Part shown: positions 9,180 to 17,996 of the stretch, in pieces
How the letters are laid out: every line of letters starts with the position of its first letter
How positions within the stretch are numbered: position 1 is the stretch's first letter
Source of the DNA: Sphingobacterium paucimobilis HER1398
GTDB lineage: Bacteria; Bacteroidota; Bacteroidia; Sphingobacteriales; Sphingobacteriaceae
Direction: 5' to 3'
DNA length: 64,000 nucleotides
NCBI RefSeq assembly: GCF_000416985.1
Contig: NZ_ATDL01000016.1
Coordinates: 124,001 to 188,000 of the forward strand
Made by a program: the position numbers and the translations under genes
The notes under the pieces: model-generated
Told to the model about the DNA's origin: nothing
The model's database searches: none
What the model saw: the letters and a program-made list of their open reading frames with translations, nothing else

Positions 9180-10229
9180 ATGTCGTTCGCAAGAAAACTT
9201 ATCGTATGGTATCAGTCAGAGGGGCGCGATTTACCTTGGAGGAAGACCCGGGACCCCTACATTATTTGGTTGTCGGAGATTATTCTTCAACAGACTAGAG
9301 TGGAGCAGGGATTGCCCTATTTTTATACTTTCAGAGAGCATTTTCCGACCGTTATGGATTTTGCCGAAGCTAGTGAAGATGAGCTGCTAAGATTGTGGCA
9401 GGGGTTGGGGTACTATTCGCGTGCAAGAAATATGCACAAAGCAGCCAAGACGGTTGCACATGAACTAAAAGGGATTTTTCCGACTGATTATGATAGTCTT
9501 TTGCGCTTGCCGGGAATTGGAGAGTACACGGCTGCAGCTATCTCTTCTTTTTCCGCAGGAGAGTGTAAGGCGGTGCTAGATGGCAACGTGTTTCGAGTGC
9601 TTTCGCGGGTTTTTGGAATCTCGACAGCTATCAACAGTACCGAAGGTAAAAAGCTGTTTCAGTCCCTCGCTCAAGATCTGATCAGTACCCTAGATCCTGG
9701 CACCTATAATCATGCTATTATGGATTTTGGTGCTACGGTATGTAAGCCGAAAGCTCCGCTCTGCCAAGATTGTATATTCCGTGGGGAGTGTGCCGCCTTT
9801 GAGGACAATAGTATTTCCTTGCTTCCTGTAAAGAATAAAGCGAAGAAATCCCGAAATCGTTATTTCAATTATTTTTTGATTGAAGAAGGGGAAAGTATTC
9901 TGATGTCCAAGCGTGGAGCTGACGATGTGTGGGCGAATATGTACGAGTTCCCGCTCTTAGAAACAACGAAAGATCTTGAATTAGAGGATTTGATTCATAC
10001 CGATGAATACCGGTTTTTTTTCGGAAATACGATGGTACAACCGATTGGAGGAGTGACTAAGCATGTGTTGAGTCATCAAAATATCTATGCGCGTTTTTTT
10101 AGGTTGCCAAACGCTAAATGTCTTTTGGAAAAAAAAGAAACATGGCATTACTTTTTATTAGAAAATTTGGATAAATTAGCTAAGCATAAGCTTATTTTTT
10201 CTTTTATTGAAAAGTATTTTAAAGACTAA
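9180..10229 (+). CDS. mutY: A/G-specific adenine glycosylase
   Basis: DNA repair glycosylase of 349 residues that removes adenine mispaired with 8-oxoguanine or guanine. An HhH-GPD domain contains LPGIGEYTAAAI and the catalytic aspartate in NHAIMDFGATVC. The [4Fe-4S] ligands are visible as C-x6-C-x2-C-x5-C in CKPKAPLCQDCIFRGEC. A C-terminal NUDIX-like 8-oxoG recognition domain follows. I choose ATG 9180 (MSFARKLIVWYQSEGRDLPW) because family homology begins there. A near-match CATTTTTG lies 4 bases upstream. It is followed after 19 bases by ssb, a common Bacteroidota pairing. Confidence 0.93.
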   Translation: MSFARKLIVWYQSEGRDLPWRKTRDPYIIWLSEIILQQTRVEQGLPYFYTFREHFPTVMDFAEASEDELLRLWQGLGYYSRARNMHKAAKTVAHELKGIFPTDYDSLLRLPGIGEYTAAAISSFSAGECKAVLDGNVFRVLSRVFGISTAINSTEGKKLFQSLAQDLISTLDPGTYNHAIMDFGATVCKPKAPLCQDCIFRGECAAFEDNSISLLPVKNKAKKSRNRYFNYFLIEEGESILMSKRGADDVWANMYEFPLLETTKDLELEDLIHTDEYRFFFGNTMVQPIGGVTKHVLSHQNIYARFFRLPNAKCLLEKKETWHYFLLENLDKLAKHKLIFSFIEKYFKD

Positions 10230-10248
10230 ATCAAATACCTAAATTATT

Positions 10249-10698
10249 ATGTCAAGTGTTAACAGAGTTATTTTAGTGGGTCATCTGGGGAAAGATCCTG
10301 AGGTACGTCATCTAGACGGCAATGTTCGTGTCGCTAGTTTTCCTCTAGCAACGTCCGAAACGTTCAATAGAGATGGTAAGAAGGTAGAGCAGACGGAATG
10401 GCACAATATTGTTATGTGGAGAGGTCTAGCGGATGTCGCAGCCAAATACCTTACGAAAGGGCGTCTGGTCTATATCGAGGGAAGGTTGCGTACGCGGAGC
10501 TACGAGGATCGAGAGGGGATCCGCCGATTTGCGACAGAGATAGTGGCCGAAAGTTTTAATCTGCTTGGACGTCGTTCTGATTTTGAGAGTAATGCTAGCC
10601 CCCAGACGGCAGGCGGTGCAGCGGCCGATTCGCAAGCAGAAGAACAACAGGTTGATTTTACTGAAAATAATGAGGAGAACGATGGCCTTCCTTTTTAA
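10249..10698 (+). CDS. ssb: Single-stranded DNA-binding protein
   Basis: OB-fold SSB of 149 residues for replication, repair and recombination. The N-terminus reads VNRVILVGHLGKDPEVRHLDG. The core includes WHNIVMWRGLADVAAKYLTKG and VYIEGRLRTRSYEDREG. The acidic tail ends ENNEENDGLPF, the conserved C-terminal tip that recruits partner proteins. It lies 19 bases after mutY in the same direction and is probably co-transcribed. Confidence 0.95.
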   Translation: MSSVNRVILVGHLGKDPEVRHLDGNVRVASFPLATSETFNRDGKKVEQTEWHNIVMWRGLADVAAKYLTKGRLVYIEGRLRTRSYEDREGIRRFATEIVAESFNLLGRRSDFESNASPQTAGGAAADSQAEEQQVDFTENNEENDGLPF

Positions 10699-10722
10699 AC
10701 TATAAATAATAGAAAGGGGTTC

Positions 10723-10751
10723 TTGAAATTTTATTTTTTGCTGTATCTTTG
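10723..10751 (+). promoter_or_regulatory. Bacteroidota promoter abutting pheS
   Basis: TTG (10723-10725), an 18-base spacer, then TATCTTTG (10744-10751), an exact TAnnTTTG. The pheS ATG starts at 10757, five bases after the box, so the mRNA should be leaderless or nearly so. Confidence 0.65.
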
Positions 10752-10756
10752 GCTTT

Positions 10757-11794
10757 ATGTTGCAAGATAAGATAAAGCAGTATACACAAGAGATTGAGCA
10801 ATTTGCTCCAAGTTCGGCCGCCGATGTAGAAGCATTCCGGTTGAAGTTTTTGGTTTCTAAAGGTATCGTAAAAAGTTTGTTTGAAGAGTTTAAGACTGTC
10901 TCTACCGAAGAGAAGCGCGTATTGGGTAAAGTCTTGAATGAATTTAAACAGTTGGCAGAAGATAAATTTCAAGGTGCGCAAGCCGAATTTCAACAAGCAA
11001 GCAATGGCTTGGAGAGAAAAGAGGGCGATTTAACACTTCCTGGTGAAGGGATGGAGTTAGGTTCTCGTCACCCATTGTCATTAGTGCGTAAAGAGATTGT
11101 TGATATTTTCAAAAAACTTGGGTTTGTGGTGTCTGAAGGTCCTGAAATAGAGGATGATTGGCATAACTTTTCTGCCTTGAACTTTCCCCCAGAACACCCT
11201 GCTCGCGATATGCAAGACACTTTCTTTATAAAAAAGCAAGATGGCAACGATATCGCTTTACGTACACATACATCGTCTGTGCAGGTTCGTATGATGGAGA
11301 TGGGCAAACCGCCATTTCGCGCAATTATGCCAGGCCGAGTATATAGAAATGAAGCTATCTCTGCTCGTGCGCATTGCTTTTTTCATCAGGTCGAAGGTTT
11401 GTATGTCGATGAGAATGTCTCATTTGCAGATTTGAAGCAGACCCTGTTTCATTTTGTGCAAGAGCTGTATGGAGAAGGTACGAAAGTACGTTTCCGCCCC
11501 TCTTATTTCCCGTTTACAGAACCGTCTGCGGAGATGGATATCTCGTGTACCATCTGTAAAGGCGCGGGATGTAATCTGTGTAAAGGATCCGGCTGGGTCG
11601 AAATCCTTGGATGTGGAATGGTGGATCCCAATGTGCTTGAAAACTGTAATATTGACAGTAAAAAATATAGCGGTTTTGCATTCGGGATGGGAATAGAGCG
11701 TGTTACCAATCTTAAATACGAAATAAAAGACCTGCGTCTTTTCTCTGAAAACGATACGCGGTTCTTATCGCAGTTCGAAACGGAGATCATATAA
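10757..11794 (+). CDS. pheS: Phenylalanyl-tRNA synthetase alpha subunit
   Basis: Catalytic alpha chain (345 residues) of the (alpha-beta)2 synthetase that charges tRNA-Phe. The N-terminal coiled coil (~1-90) contacts tRNA. The class II core shows HPLSLVRKEIVDIFKKLGF and motif 2 PFRAIMPGRVYRNEAISARAHCFFHQVEGL. A Cys-rich hairpin CTICKGAGCNLCKGSGW follows, then motif 3 GFAFGMGIERV. The gene for the beta subunit (pheT) is not adjacent. The stop TAA shares its last base with the ATG of the next lipoprotein gene. Confidence 0.96.
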   Translation: MLQDKIKQYTQEIEQFAPSSAADVEAFRLKFLVSKGIVKSLFEEFKTVSTEEKRVLGKVLNEFKQLAEDKFQGAQAEFQQASNGLERKEGDLTLPGEGMELGSRHPLSLVRKEIVDIFKKLGFVVSEGPEIEDDWHNFSALNFPPEHPARDMQDTFFIKKQDGNDIALRTHTSSVQVRMMEMGKPPFRAIMPGRVYRNEAISARAHCFFHQVEGLYVDENVSFADLKQTLFHFVQELYGEGTKVRFRPSYFPFTEPSAEMDISCTICKGAGCNLCKGSGWVEILGCGMVDPNVLENCNIDSKKYSGFAFGMGIERVTNLKYEIKDLRLFSENDTRFLSQFETEII

Positions 11795-12198
11795 TGAAAC
11801 ACATTAACACTTATATTGCATTCGTCTTTTTGAGCCTCTTTTGCGGGAGTTGTGGGAGTGGCGGATGCAATGTAGTGCCTAATGTGACGTTTCAGGTGAC
11901 GCTTAGTCAGGGATCCAGTCCCGATTTATATAGACCTGGAGGTTGGGCATATGCAGACGGTGGTGTCTGTGGGCTTATTGTCTACAATGATGGAGGTAAT
12001 GTAATAGCTTATGATCGTTGTAGTACGGTCAATATCCAGCAGCGGAATCGCGTTGAAGTCAATGGTTTTGAAGTCGTGGATAGTGCCTCTGGCGCTAAAT
12101 GGTTGCTTTTGGATGGCTCTCCTGCACATATCGCGGAATGTCATCTGAAACCGTACCGCGTCAGTAAGAGCGGTGACTTCTATAAAATTTACAATTAA
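11794..12198 (+). CDS. Rieske-like lipoprotein without iron-sulfur ligands
   Basis: Protein of 134 residues with a lipoprotein signal peptide (MKHINTYIAFVFLSLFCGSC; lipobox FCGSC, Cys20). Residues ~35-134 follow the pattern of the small Rieske-domain lipoproteins of Bacteroidota (GLIVYNDGGNVIAYDRCST ... ASGAKWLLLDGSP ... LKPYRV). The expected CxH and CxxH ligand pairs are not present, since histidine occurs only in IAECHLKPY. It probably keeps the fold without a [2Fe-2S] cluster. It overlaps pheS by one base and precedes the TetR gene by 3 bases. The function is unknown. Confidence 0.7.
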   Translation: MKHINTYIAFVFLSLFCGSCGSGGCNVVPNVTFQVTLSQGSSPDLYRPGGWAYADGGVCGLIVYNDGGNVIAYDRCSTVNIQQRNRVEVNGFEVVDSASGAKWLLLDGSPAHIAECHLKPYRVSKSGDFYKIYN

Positions 12199-12201
12199 TA
12201 C

Positions 12202-12777
12202 ATGAGTCAAGAAGATCTGGTTTTAGTAATAAAGAAGGCTGCCCGAGACTTGTTTCGAAAATATGGTTATAACAAGACCAGTGTCAATGAGTTGGCTAAA
12301 CAGGCTAATATTTCTAAGGTAACCTTCTATAAATACTTTTCTTCTAAAGAGACGATTCTTCATGAAGTCCTTTTGGATTATATACGGGAGAATGTGCAGG
12401 ATATTCTCAGTTCGGGTGTCCGGGAAAAAGATCTTCCTACTTTTTTGGCCAATACAATTTTACGTGTAAGCCGAGTAACCTATACCGTATGTAATGAGTT
12501 TGTGGGGTGGGAGTTTATCCGTGAGTCCACGAATGCGCAGGAGTACCTGAAAACTTTATCGGATGATCTGGAGTTTCTTTTGTTGAGTTCATTTATTCAA
12601 AATGAAGCCATTGGAAATACGATTGTTGAAGAGAAGTTGACCTTTCTGATAAAGACCAGTAAAAACATTGTCTTTTCGTTTGCCTTTACTGCGGTAACCG
12701 ATGCCGATGTTAAAAAGAACTTTATCTCTTTCCAAAAGGAGATCCTACCTTATTTGGTTCAAGCGACTATAGCTTAA
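12202..12777 (+). CDS. TetR/AcrR family transcriptional regulator
   Basis: One-component repressor-type regulator of 191 residues. The N-terminal helix-turn-helix reads ARDLFRKYGYNKTSVNELAKQ followed by ANISKVTFYKYFSSKETIL, the standard TetR arrangement at residues ~10-55. The C-terminal ligand domain is not identifiable by eye. It is the third gene of a pheS-lipoprotein-TetR string with gaps of -1 and 3 bases. No efflux pump lies beside it, so its target is unknown. Confidence 0.85.
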   Translation: MSQEDLVLVIKKAARDLFRKYGYNKTSVNELAKQANISKVTFYKYFSSKETILHEVLLDYIRENVQDILSSGVREKDLPTFLANTILRVSRVTYTVCNEFVGWEFIRESTNAQEYLKTLSDDLEFLLLSSFIQNEAIGNTIVEEKLTFLIKTSKNIVFSFAFTAVTDADVKKNFISFQKEILPYLVQATIA

Positions 12778-12854
12778 TACAGTCTGATTGTATTTTCCTA
12801 TTCTTGTCAGTGCGTTCCCTCTTTTATGATGGTGTTAATATGCTGCTAAAAATG

Positions 12855-12862
12855 TATTTTTG
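12855..12862 (+). promoter_or_regulatory. -7 box close to rlmD start
   Basis: TATTTTTG (exact TAnnTTTG), 7 bases before ATG 12870. It implies that the upstream in-frame codons from 12804 are not translated, which sets the rlmD start, and that the leader is very short. Confidence 0.55.
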
Positions 12863-12869
12863 CAGACAT

Positions 12870-14276
12870 ATGGGAAGAAGAATACCGCAAGAAAAAAGAA
12901 GCCTGAGCAATGTTGAGATTTTTGATATTGCTGAGGAAGGAAAAGGTGTAGGAAGACATGACGATTTAGTGCTGTTTATAGAAAAAGCTATTCCGGGAGA
13001 TGTGGTCAATGTAGAGTTGCAGCGCAAGAAAAAGAGTTTTGCAGAGGGGCGTGTTACGGAGATCGTCTCAGCATCTCCTTATCGTATTGATCCATTCTGT
13101 CCTCATTTTGGAGTGTGTGGTGGATGTAAATGGCAACATATGTCATACGATGCTCAGCTGAGGTTTAAACAGCAGAGTGTTGATAATGCACTGTCTCGTA
13201 TAGGTAAAGTAGATACTGCTGGCATGGAGCCTATTTTAGGTTCGGAGCAGACGCAATACTATCGGAATAAATTAGAGTATACGTTTTCGAATAAACGTTG
13301 GTTGACGAATGTGGATGAAGCCGCAGATACCAATGATATGGATGCATTGGGATTTCACGTGCCTGGACGGTTCGATAAAATTCTCGATATTGAGCATTGC
13401 TTCTTACAGGAAGAACCATCTAATAAGTTGCGTAACGCTATTCGTAAGTTTGCTGTTGAAAATAAGATTTCCTTTTATGATCTGCGTATGCATGAAGGGG
13501 CACTGCGTAATTTGATTATCCGTACTTCCTCTACCGGAGAGGTGATGGTTATTGTTGTCTTTGCGTACCCTGAAGAGGGACAGGTAGCGATGCTGATGGA
13601 ATACGTTGCAACTCAATTTCCAGAAATAGTTTCTTTATTATACATCGTCAATCAAAAGAAAAACGATACGATTTTTGATCAAGATATTCAGGTATTCCGT
13701 GGTCGGGATTTTATTTATGAAGAGATGGAAGGCTTGCAGTTTAAGGTTGGACCAAAATCTTTCTATCAGACAAATTCACGTCAGGCTTACGAACTGTACA
13801 AAATCACTCGAGATTTTGCAGGACTACGGGGGGATGAGTTGGTCTATGATTTGTACACAGGAGCGGGTACGATTGCTAATTTTGTCGCCCGAAATGCCAA
13901 ACAGGTTATTGGAGTAGAGTATGTTCCTTCTGCGATTGAGGATGCGAAAGTTAACTCTTCGATTAATAATATCGAGAATACGAAGTTTTTTGCTGGAGAT
14001 ATGAAAGACGTGTTGACGATGGACTTTATTGCGGAACATGGTAAACCTGATGTATTGATTACTGATCCTCCACGGGCAGGTATGCATCCTGATGTGGTTA
14101 AGCGCATATTGGAGATGGAGGCTGCAAAAATCGTATATGTCAGTTGCAATGCTGCTACACAAGCACGCGATTTGGAGATGCTCTGTACTAAGTATGATGT
14201 TGTGCGTATTAAGCCTGTCGATATGTTCCCTCAGACACAGCATGTTGAGAATGTGGTTTTACTACAGTTAAAATAA
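12870..14276 (+). CDS. rlmD: 23S rRNA (uracil-C5)-methyltransferase, RlmD/RumA type
   Basis: SAM-dependent m5U methyltransferase of about 468 residues. The N-terminal TRAM domain (VEIFDIAEEGKGVGR) is followed by [4Fe-4S] ligands Cys77, Cys83 and Cys86 in CPHFGVCGGC, with a fourth likely in DIEHCFLQ. The SAM-binding segment is LVYDLYTGAGTIANFVAR. The catalytic region is DPPRAGMHP ... IVYVSCNAATQARDL, with the nucleophilic cysteine in SCNAAT. I choose ATG 12870 because a promoter box sits just upstream. The exact uridine target is inferred from family membership; Bacteroidota homologues may be RlmCD-like. Confidence 0.9.
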   Translation: MGRRIPQEKRSLSNVEIFDIAEEGKGVGRHDDLVLFIEKAIPGDVVNVELQRKKKSFAEGRVTEIVSASPYRIDPFCPHFGVCGGCKWQHMSYDAQLRFKQQSVDNALSRIGKVDTAGMEPILGSEQTQYYRNKLEYTFSNKRWLTNVDEAADTNDMDALGFHVPGRFDKILDIEHCFLQEEPSNKLRNAIRKFAVENKISFYDLRMHEGALRNLIIRTSSTGEVMVIVVFAYPEEGQVAMLMEYVATQFPEIVSLLYIVNQKKNDTIFDQDIQVFRGRDFIYEEMEGLQFKVGPKSFYQTNSRQAYELYKITRDFAGLRGDELVYDLYTGAGTIANFVARNAKQVIGVEYVPSAIEDAKVNSSINNIENTKFFAGDMKDVLTMDFIAEHGKPDVLITDPPRAGMHPDVVKRILEMEAAKIVYVSCNAATQARDLEMLCTKYDVVRIKPVDMFPQTQHVENVVLLQLK

Positions 14277-14282
14277 AGCAAT

Positions 14283-14687
14283 ATGGATTTAAGTGATCTT
14301 TTAAATAATAAATCTACTAATGGGGGGGAGGAAGGACCTTCGAAAGGCAGTAGTCCTTTAACAAGCTTGAAAGTTGATTTGGATTTTTATAGCGAGTCGA
14401 TAAAAGAGATTTCGGGTGAGATGATTGCGGAGGGGTATACACTTTATCCTATTTTTATCGCTCATCAGCATGAGGTGAGTCTGGGGGAAGTTATACTGGA
14501 TAAAGCCGAGCTGAATACAAATTGGTCGATAAATGCGAGCTCATTGGAAGAATTTGTGGAAAAAGGGGTAATTGAAAGCGATAGGAAAGCTTATTTTGAA
14601 AAGCACTTTAAAAAGGCAGATGATTTTATGTGCTTATTTGTTGTTGTTCCGGAGGGGGCTAACTTTGTTTTTTATCCTTTTAAGTGA
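14283..14687 (+). CDS. Conserved hypothetical protein
   Basis: Protein of 134 residues starting 6 bases after rlmD and probably co-transcribed. I do not recognise the family. No signal peptide or membrane segment is visible. An acidic, Gly/Ser-rich N-terminal ~25 residues is followed by an alpha/beta-looking region (GYTLYPIFIAHQHEVSLGEVILDK ends in a mid-protein strand pair) and a C-terminal strand LFVVVPEGANFVFYPF. It is probably a soluble cytoplasmic protein. Confidence 0.65.
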   Translation: MDLSDLLNNKSTNGGEEGPSKGSSPLTSLKVDLDFYSESIKEISGEMIAEGYTLYPIFIAHQHEVSLGEVILDKAELNTNWSINASSLEEFVEKGVIESDRKAYFEKHFKKADDFMCLFVVVPEGANFVFYPFK

Positions 14688-14745
14688 AAACTTGTTTAAT
14701 ACTTTTTAACATTCAGCAGTCCAATATTTGTTTACATTAGTACCA

Positions 14746-15504
14746 ATGATTAGATTTTTTATTAAGATAGCAATCTTGTTCCCCATTTTGTTTTTTGTTA
14801 TGCAAAATGGAATGGCACAGATGACAGAATTGCCAAAGGTATCTGGTTTAATCTTGGAGAAGAGTACCGGAAACCGTCTAGCGGATGTTAATGTGATCAA
14901 TCTGAAAACAAATAGGAAGGTGACGTCGAATAATTTTGGTGTTTTCTATATAGACGCGATGATTGGTGATACGCTCGCCGTTACCAAGGTAGGATATGGT
15001 GCTATAAAAACTGTATTGTATACGCTGGATGATGTTGTTTTGGAGATGCAGCCTGGAATGCAGATTGAAACCGTGGTCGTGGCGCGAAAGACAAGACAGC
15101 AAGAAATGGAAGATATCCTACGCGACTATGAGAAGAAAGGTATTTATAATGGAGGAAAGAATAGAGTGGGGACTTACTTAAATAGTCCTGCCACTGCATT
15201 GTACAATCTTTTTGGAAGAGAGGCTAAGAATATGAAGCGGTTCGAAAAATATATGGATCGTGAGGTTAATGAAATTGCTGTGGATCGTATTTTTACCAAG
15301 AGTATAGTTTCCGAGCACACGGATTTGGAGGGAGAAGCTCTCTCGAATTTTATGGAAATATATCGTCCTTCTTATGAAGTATCGAAAAACTGGGGACAGT
15401 ATGATTTACTGAATTATATAGCTAAGTCTTTTAAGACTTGGGATGAGCAGGGACGACCAGCTCCTGTTAAATTACCAAAGTTAGAGATTCCTCCACAAAA
15501 TTAA
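14746..15504 (+). CDS. Carboxypeptidase regulatory-like domain protein, secreted
   Basis: Protein of about 252 residues with a signal peptide (MIRFFIKIAILFPILFFVM). A CarboxypepD_reg-like beta-sandwich covers ~30-105 (VSGLILEKSTGNRLADVNV, FGVFYIDAMIGDTLAVTKVGY). The helical C-terminal part ends in a proline-rich tail. Such proteins are common in the Bacteroidota envelope, often near OmpA lipoproteins. I use ATG 14746; a TTG at 14728 is possible but not needed. A near-consensus box AATATTTG lies 15 bases upstream. The role is unknown. Confidence 0.75.
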   Translation: MIRFFIKIAILFPILFFVMQNGMAQMTELPKVSGLILEKSTGNRLADVNVINLKTNRKVTSNNFGVFYIDAMIGDTLAVTKVGYGAIKTVLYTLDDVVLEMQPGMQIETVVVARKTRQQEMEDILRDYEKKGIYNGGKNRVGTYLNSPATALYNLFGREAKNMKRFEKYMDREVNEIAVDRIFTKSIVSEHTDLEGEALSNFMEIYRPSYEVSKNWGQYDLLNYIAKSFKTWDEQGRPAPVKLPKLEIPPQN

Positions 15505-15606
15505 ATAAAACATAAGGTAAAGGTGGCGGAGTGTGTATTGTGTTCAGTTTTGGCATTTACTTTGTTCAGTAAATAGGGATATATAGAAAACATTATTTGT
15601 AAAGAT

Positions 15607-16296
15607 ATGAAAATGAATCAGAAATTAGCAGTGTATGGTCTTTCTTTGGCTACCTCTGCATTGTTATTAGGGAGCTGTTCAACCATTCAAAATGCTAATA
15701 ATGCAACTAAAGGTGGAGCCATTGGTACGACAGCAGGAGCCGGTCTTGGTGCATTGATTGGAGGAAAGGCTGGTAATACGGCTATAGGTGCTATCGCTGG
15801 TGCAGTTATCGGTGGTGCAGCAGGTACTTTGATCGGTAATAAAATGGATAAGCAGGCTAGAGAGATTGAGAATACGATTGCTGGTGCTGAAGTAGAAAAG
15901 GTAGATGAGGCTATCTTGGTGAAATTTGATTCTGGTATTTTGTTTGACTTTAACAAATCTACGTTAAAAGGGGAGGCCAAGACAAATATCGCCAAATTGG
16001 TCGAAACTTTGAATAAAGAGCCTAATACGGATATTTTGGTTATTGGACATACGGATAATGTGGGTACACTGGCTGCAAACGATAAGGTGTCCAGTGATCG
16101 TGCTAGATCGGTAAGAGACTATGCTGTATCGCAAGGATTAGCTGCAGGTCGTATATCTACAGAAGGAAAAAATTATTCAGAGCCTATAGCTTCTAATGAT
16201 ACAGAGGCTGGTCGTGCACAAAATCGCCGTGTGGAGATTGTGATCACAGCGAGTAAGAAAATGCAAGACGAGGCAAGAAGAGAAGTGGGGCAATAA
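15607..16296 (+). CDS. OmpA family lipoprotein with glycine-zipper domain
   Basis: Outer-membrane lipoprotein of 229 residues. The lipobox LLGSC places the acylated Cys at 24. Residues ~35-80 form a glycine-zipper (GTTAGAGLGALIGGKAG, IGAIAGAVIGGAAGTLIG). The C-terminal OmpA domain at ~100-220 contains VIGHTDNVG and SSDRARSVRDYAVSQG, followed by AQNRRVEIVI, the peptidoglycan-binding motif set. It probably tethers the outer membrane to the cell wall. It is followed by a strong terminator. The 102 bases before it carry only a degenerate promoter-like sequence (TTACTTTG). Confidence 0.9.
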   Translation: MKMNQKLAVYGLSLATSALLLGSCSTIQNANNATKGGAIGTTAGAGLGALIGGKAGNTAIGAIAGAVIGGAAGTLIGNKMDKQAREIENTIAGAEVEKVDEAILVKFDSGILFDFNKSTLKGEAKTNIAKLVETLNKEPNTDILVIGHTDNVGTLAANDKVSSDRARSVRDYAVSQGLAAGRISTEGKNYSEPIASNDTEAGRAQNRRVEIVITASKKMQDEARREVGQ

Positions 16297-16327
16297 GATT
16301 GCCGTAGCATAATGGTATTAATGAAGG

Positions 16328-16352
16328 GCTCTCCAAATCGGAGAGCTTTTTT
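16328..16352 (+). terminator. Rho-independent terminator after OmpA lipoprotein gene
   Basis: Perfect 7-bp stem GCTCTCC / GGAGAGC, 5-base loop, then six T. It lies 32 bases past the stop. Confidence 0.85.
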
Positions 16353-16484
16353 CGTTAGCGGATACTTTGTAGCGATGATCGCTGTATAAACCCTTTTGAA
16401 AAGTATACCTGATCGGAGCTTATGATTATTTGTTAAAATTTGGTAAGCTCTGCCAAACTGTCATAAAAAATGATATTTTATTTC

Positions 16485-16492
16485 TAACTTTG
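16485..16492 (+). promoter_or_regulatory. Bacteroidota -7 box for miaB
   Basis: TAACTTTG (exact TAnnTTTG), 19 bases before ATG 16512. The predicted leader is about 15 bases. No obvious -33 TTG is seen. Confidence 0.5.
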
Positions 16493-16511
16493 TAGTCTTT
16501 TATAATAAGCT

Positions 16512-17945
16512 ATGTTAGAATTAACGCATACAACAAAGACACACGACGAAAATCGTCAGGGAGAGGCCCTAGAGTTGGCTCCAACCGGTAAATCGGATGG
16601 GAGAAAACTTTATATTGAGAGTTATGGTTGCCAAATGAATTTTTCGGACAGTGAAATTGTTGCATCTATATTGATCGATAAGGGGTTTGAGACTACCAAA
16701 GATTATAAGGAAGCGGACGTTGTATTTATTAATACGTGTTCTATTCGAGAAAATGCAGAGCAGCGTGTTCGAAATCGTTTGAAAGAATTTGAGTCGGCTA
16801 AAGCAAAGAATCCAGGTATGGTCGTTGGTGTGCTGGGTTGTATGGCCGAACGATTGAAAGCTAAGTTTCTAGAAGAAGAGAAATTGGTGGATGTCGTTGT
16901 GGGACCAGATGCGTATCGTGATCTGCCTAATTTGATTGAAAAAGTTGATGATGGAAATAAAGCGGTCAATGTATTATTGTCCCGTGAGGAGACGTACGCT
17001 GATATTAGTCCTGTTCGATTGAATTCTAATGGAGTTTCCGCTTTCATATCTATTATGCGAGGCTGCGACAATATGTGTTCTTTTTGTGTAGTACCGTTTA
17101 CGCGGGGAAGAGAAAGAAGCAGGGATACGCAATCTATCATCAAAGAAGCCCAGGAGCTGTTTGATGCAGGATATCGTGAAGTGACTTTGTTGGGTCAAAA
17201 TGTCGATTCTTACAAATATACGCCTGCGGTAGAAGAGGGTGAGGAGCCTCAGGCAGCAGTTAATTTTGCAAACTTATTGGAGCTTGTTGCTCAGGTAAGT
17301 CCGGAGTTGCGTATACGCTTCTCTACTTCGCATCCAAAAGATATTACGGATGAGGTATTGTACACTATTGGGCGCTATGAAAACATCTGTAAGTATATTC
17401 ATCTGCCTGTACAGTCGGGCAACTCACGCGTATTGGAGTTGATGAATAGAACATACGATAGGGAATGGTATATGGAACGTGTGGAGGCTATTCGTCGTAT
17501 TATACCCGAGTGTGCGATTTCAACAGACGTTATTACGGGTTTTTGTACAGAGACTGAAGAAGAACATCAGGAGACGCTCTCGATGATGGACTTCGTGAAG
17601 TATGATTTCGCTTATATGTTCGCTTATTCAGAACGACCTGGTACGCTGGCTGCAAAACGTTATGCCGATGACATACCTGAAGATATCAAAAAGAGAAGGT
17701 TGACAGAGGTTGTAAATAAACAGCAAGAGCATAGTTTGGAACGTATACAGCAGTATGTGGGGAAAGTTCATAAAGTGTTGATCGAGGGTTTTTCTAAGCG
17801 TTCAGATCAGGACTACTGTGGGCGTAACGATCAGAACACTATGGTTGTTTTTCCTGTAGATGCACGATTCAAGATTGGTGATTATGTTCATGTGCTCGGC
17901 GAGAGTTGTACTTCTGCCACATTGATAGGACGTATTGTTGATTAA
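16512..17945 (+). CDS. miaB: tRNA-2-methylthio-N6-isopentenyladenosine (ms2i6A37) synthase
   Basis: Radical SAM methylthiotransferase of 477 residues acting on A37 of tRNAs that read UNN codons. The three cysteines of the auxiliary cluster are in [21 protein letters not shown] and [10 protein letters not shown]. The radical SAM CxxxCxxC is [19 protein letters not shown]. The C-terminal TRAM domain ends the protein. The N-terminal extension of ~30 residues is polar. The sigma-54-type activator gene follows after 51 bases. Confidence 0.95.
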   Translation: MLELTHTTKTHDENRQGEALELAPTGKSDGRKLYIESYGCQMNFSDSEIVASILIDKGFETTKDYKEADVVFINTCSIRENAEQRVRNRLKEFESAKAKNPGMVVGVLGCMAERLKAKFLEEEKLVDVVVGPDAYRDLPNLIEKVDDGNKAVNVLLSREETYADISPVRLNSNGVSAFISIMRGCDNMCSFCVVPFTRGRERSRDTQSIIKEAQELFDAGYREVTLLGQNVDSYKYTPAVEEGEEPQAAVNFANLLELVAQVSPELRIRFSTSHPKDITDEVLYTIGRYENICKYIHLPVQSGNSRVLELMNRTYDREWYMERVEAIRRIIPECAISTDVITGFCTETEEEHQETLSMMDFVKYDFAYMFAYSERPGTLAAKRYADDIPEDIKKRRLTEVVNKQQEHSLERIQQYVGKVHKVLIEGFSKRSDQDYCGRNDQNTMVVFPVDARFKIGDYVHVLGESCTSATLIGRIVD

Positions 17946-17996
17946 TATTAACCAAGGAATTCAATAAGAATATCTCATTACTCAAGACTAAGATAG

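Noticed and set aside
16299..16350. tRNA-like 5' half (GTAGCATAATGGTATTA, then CTCCAAAT) before the terminator of the OmpA lipoprotein gene
   Set aside because: The D-arm resemblance is real, but there is no matching acceptor stem, the supposed anticodon stem does not pair (the hairpin there is the terminator), and no T-arm follows. Most likely chance.
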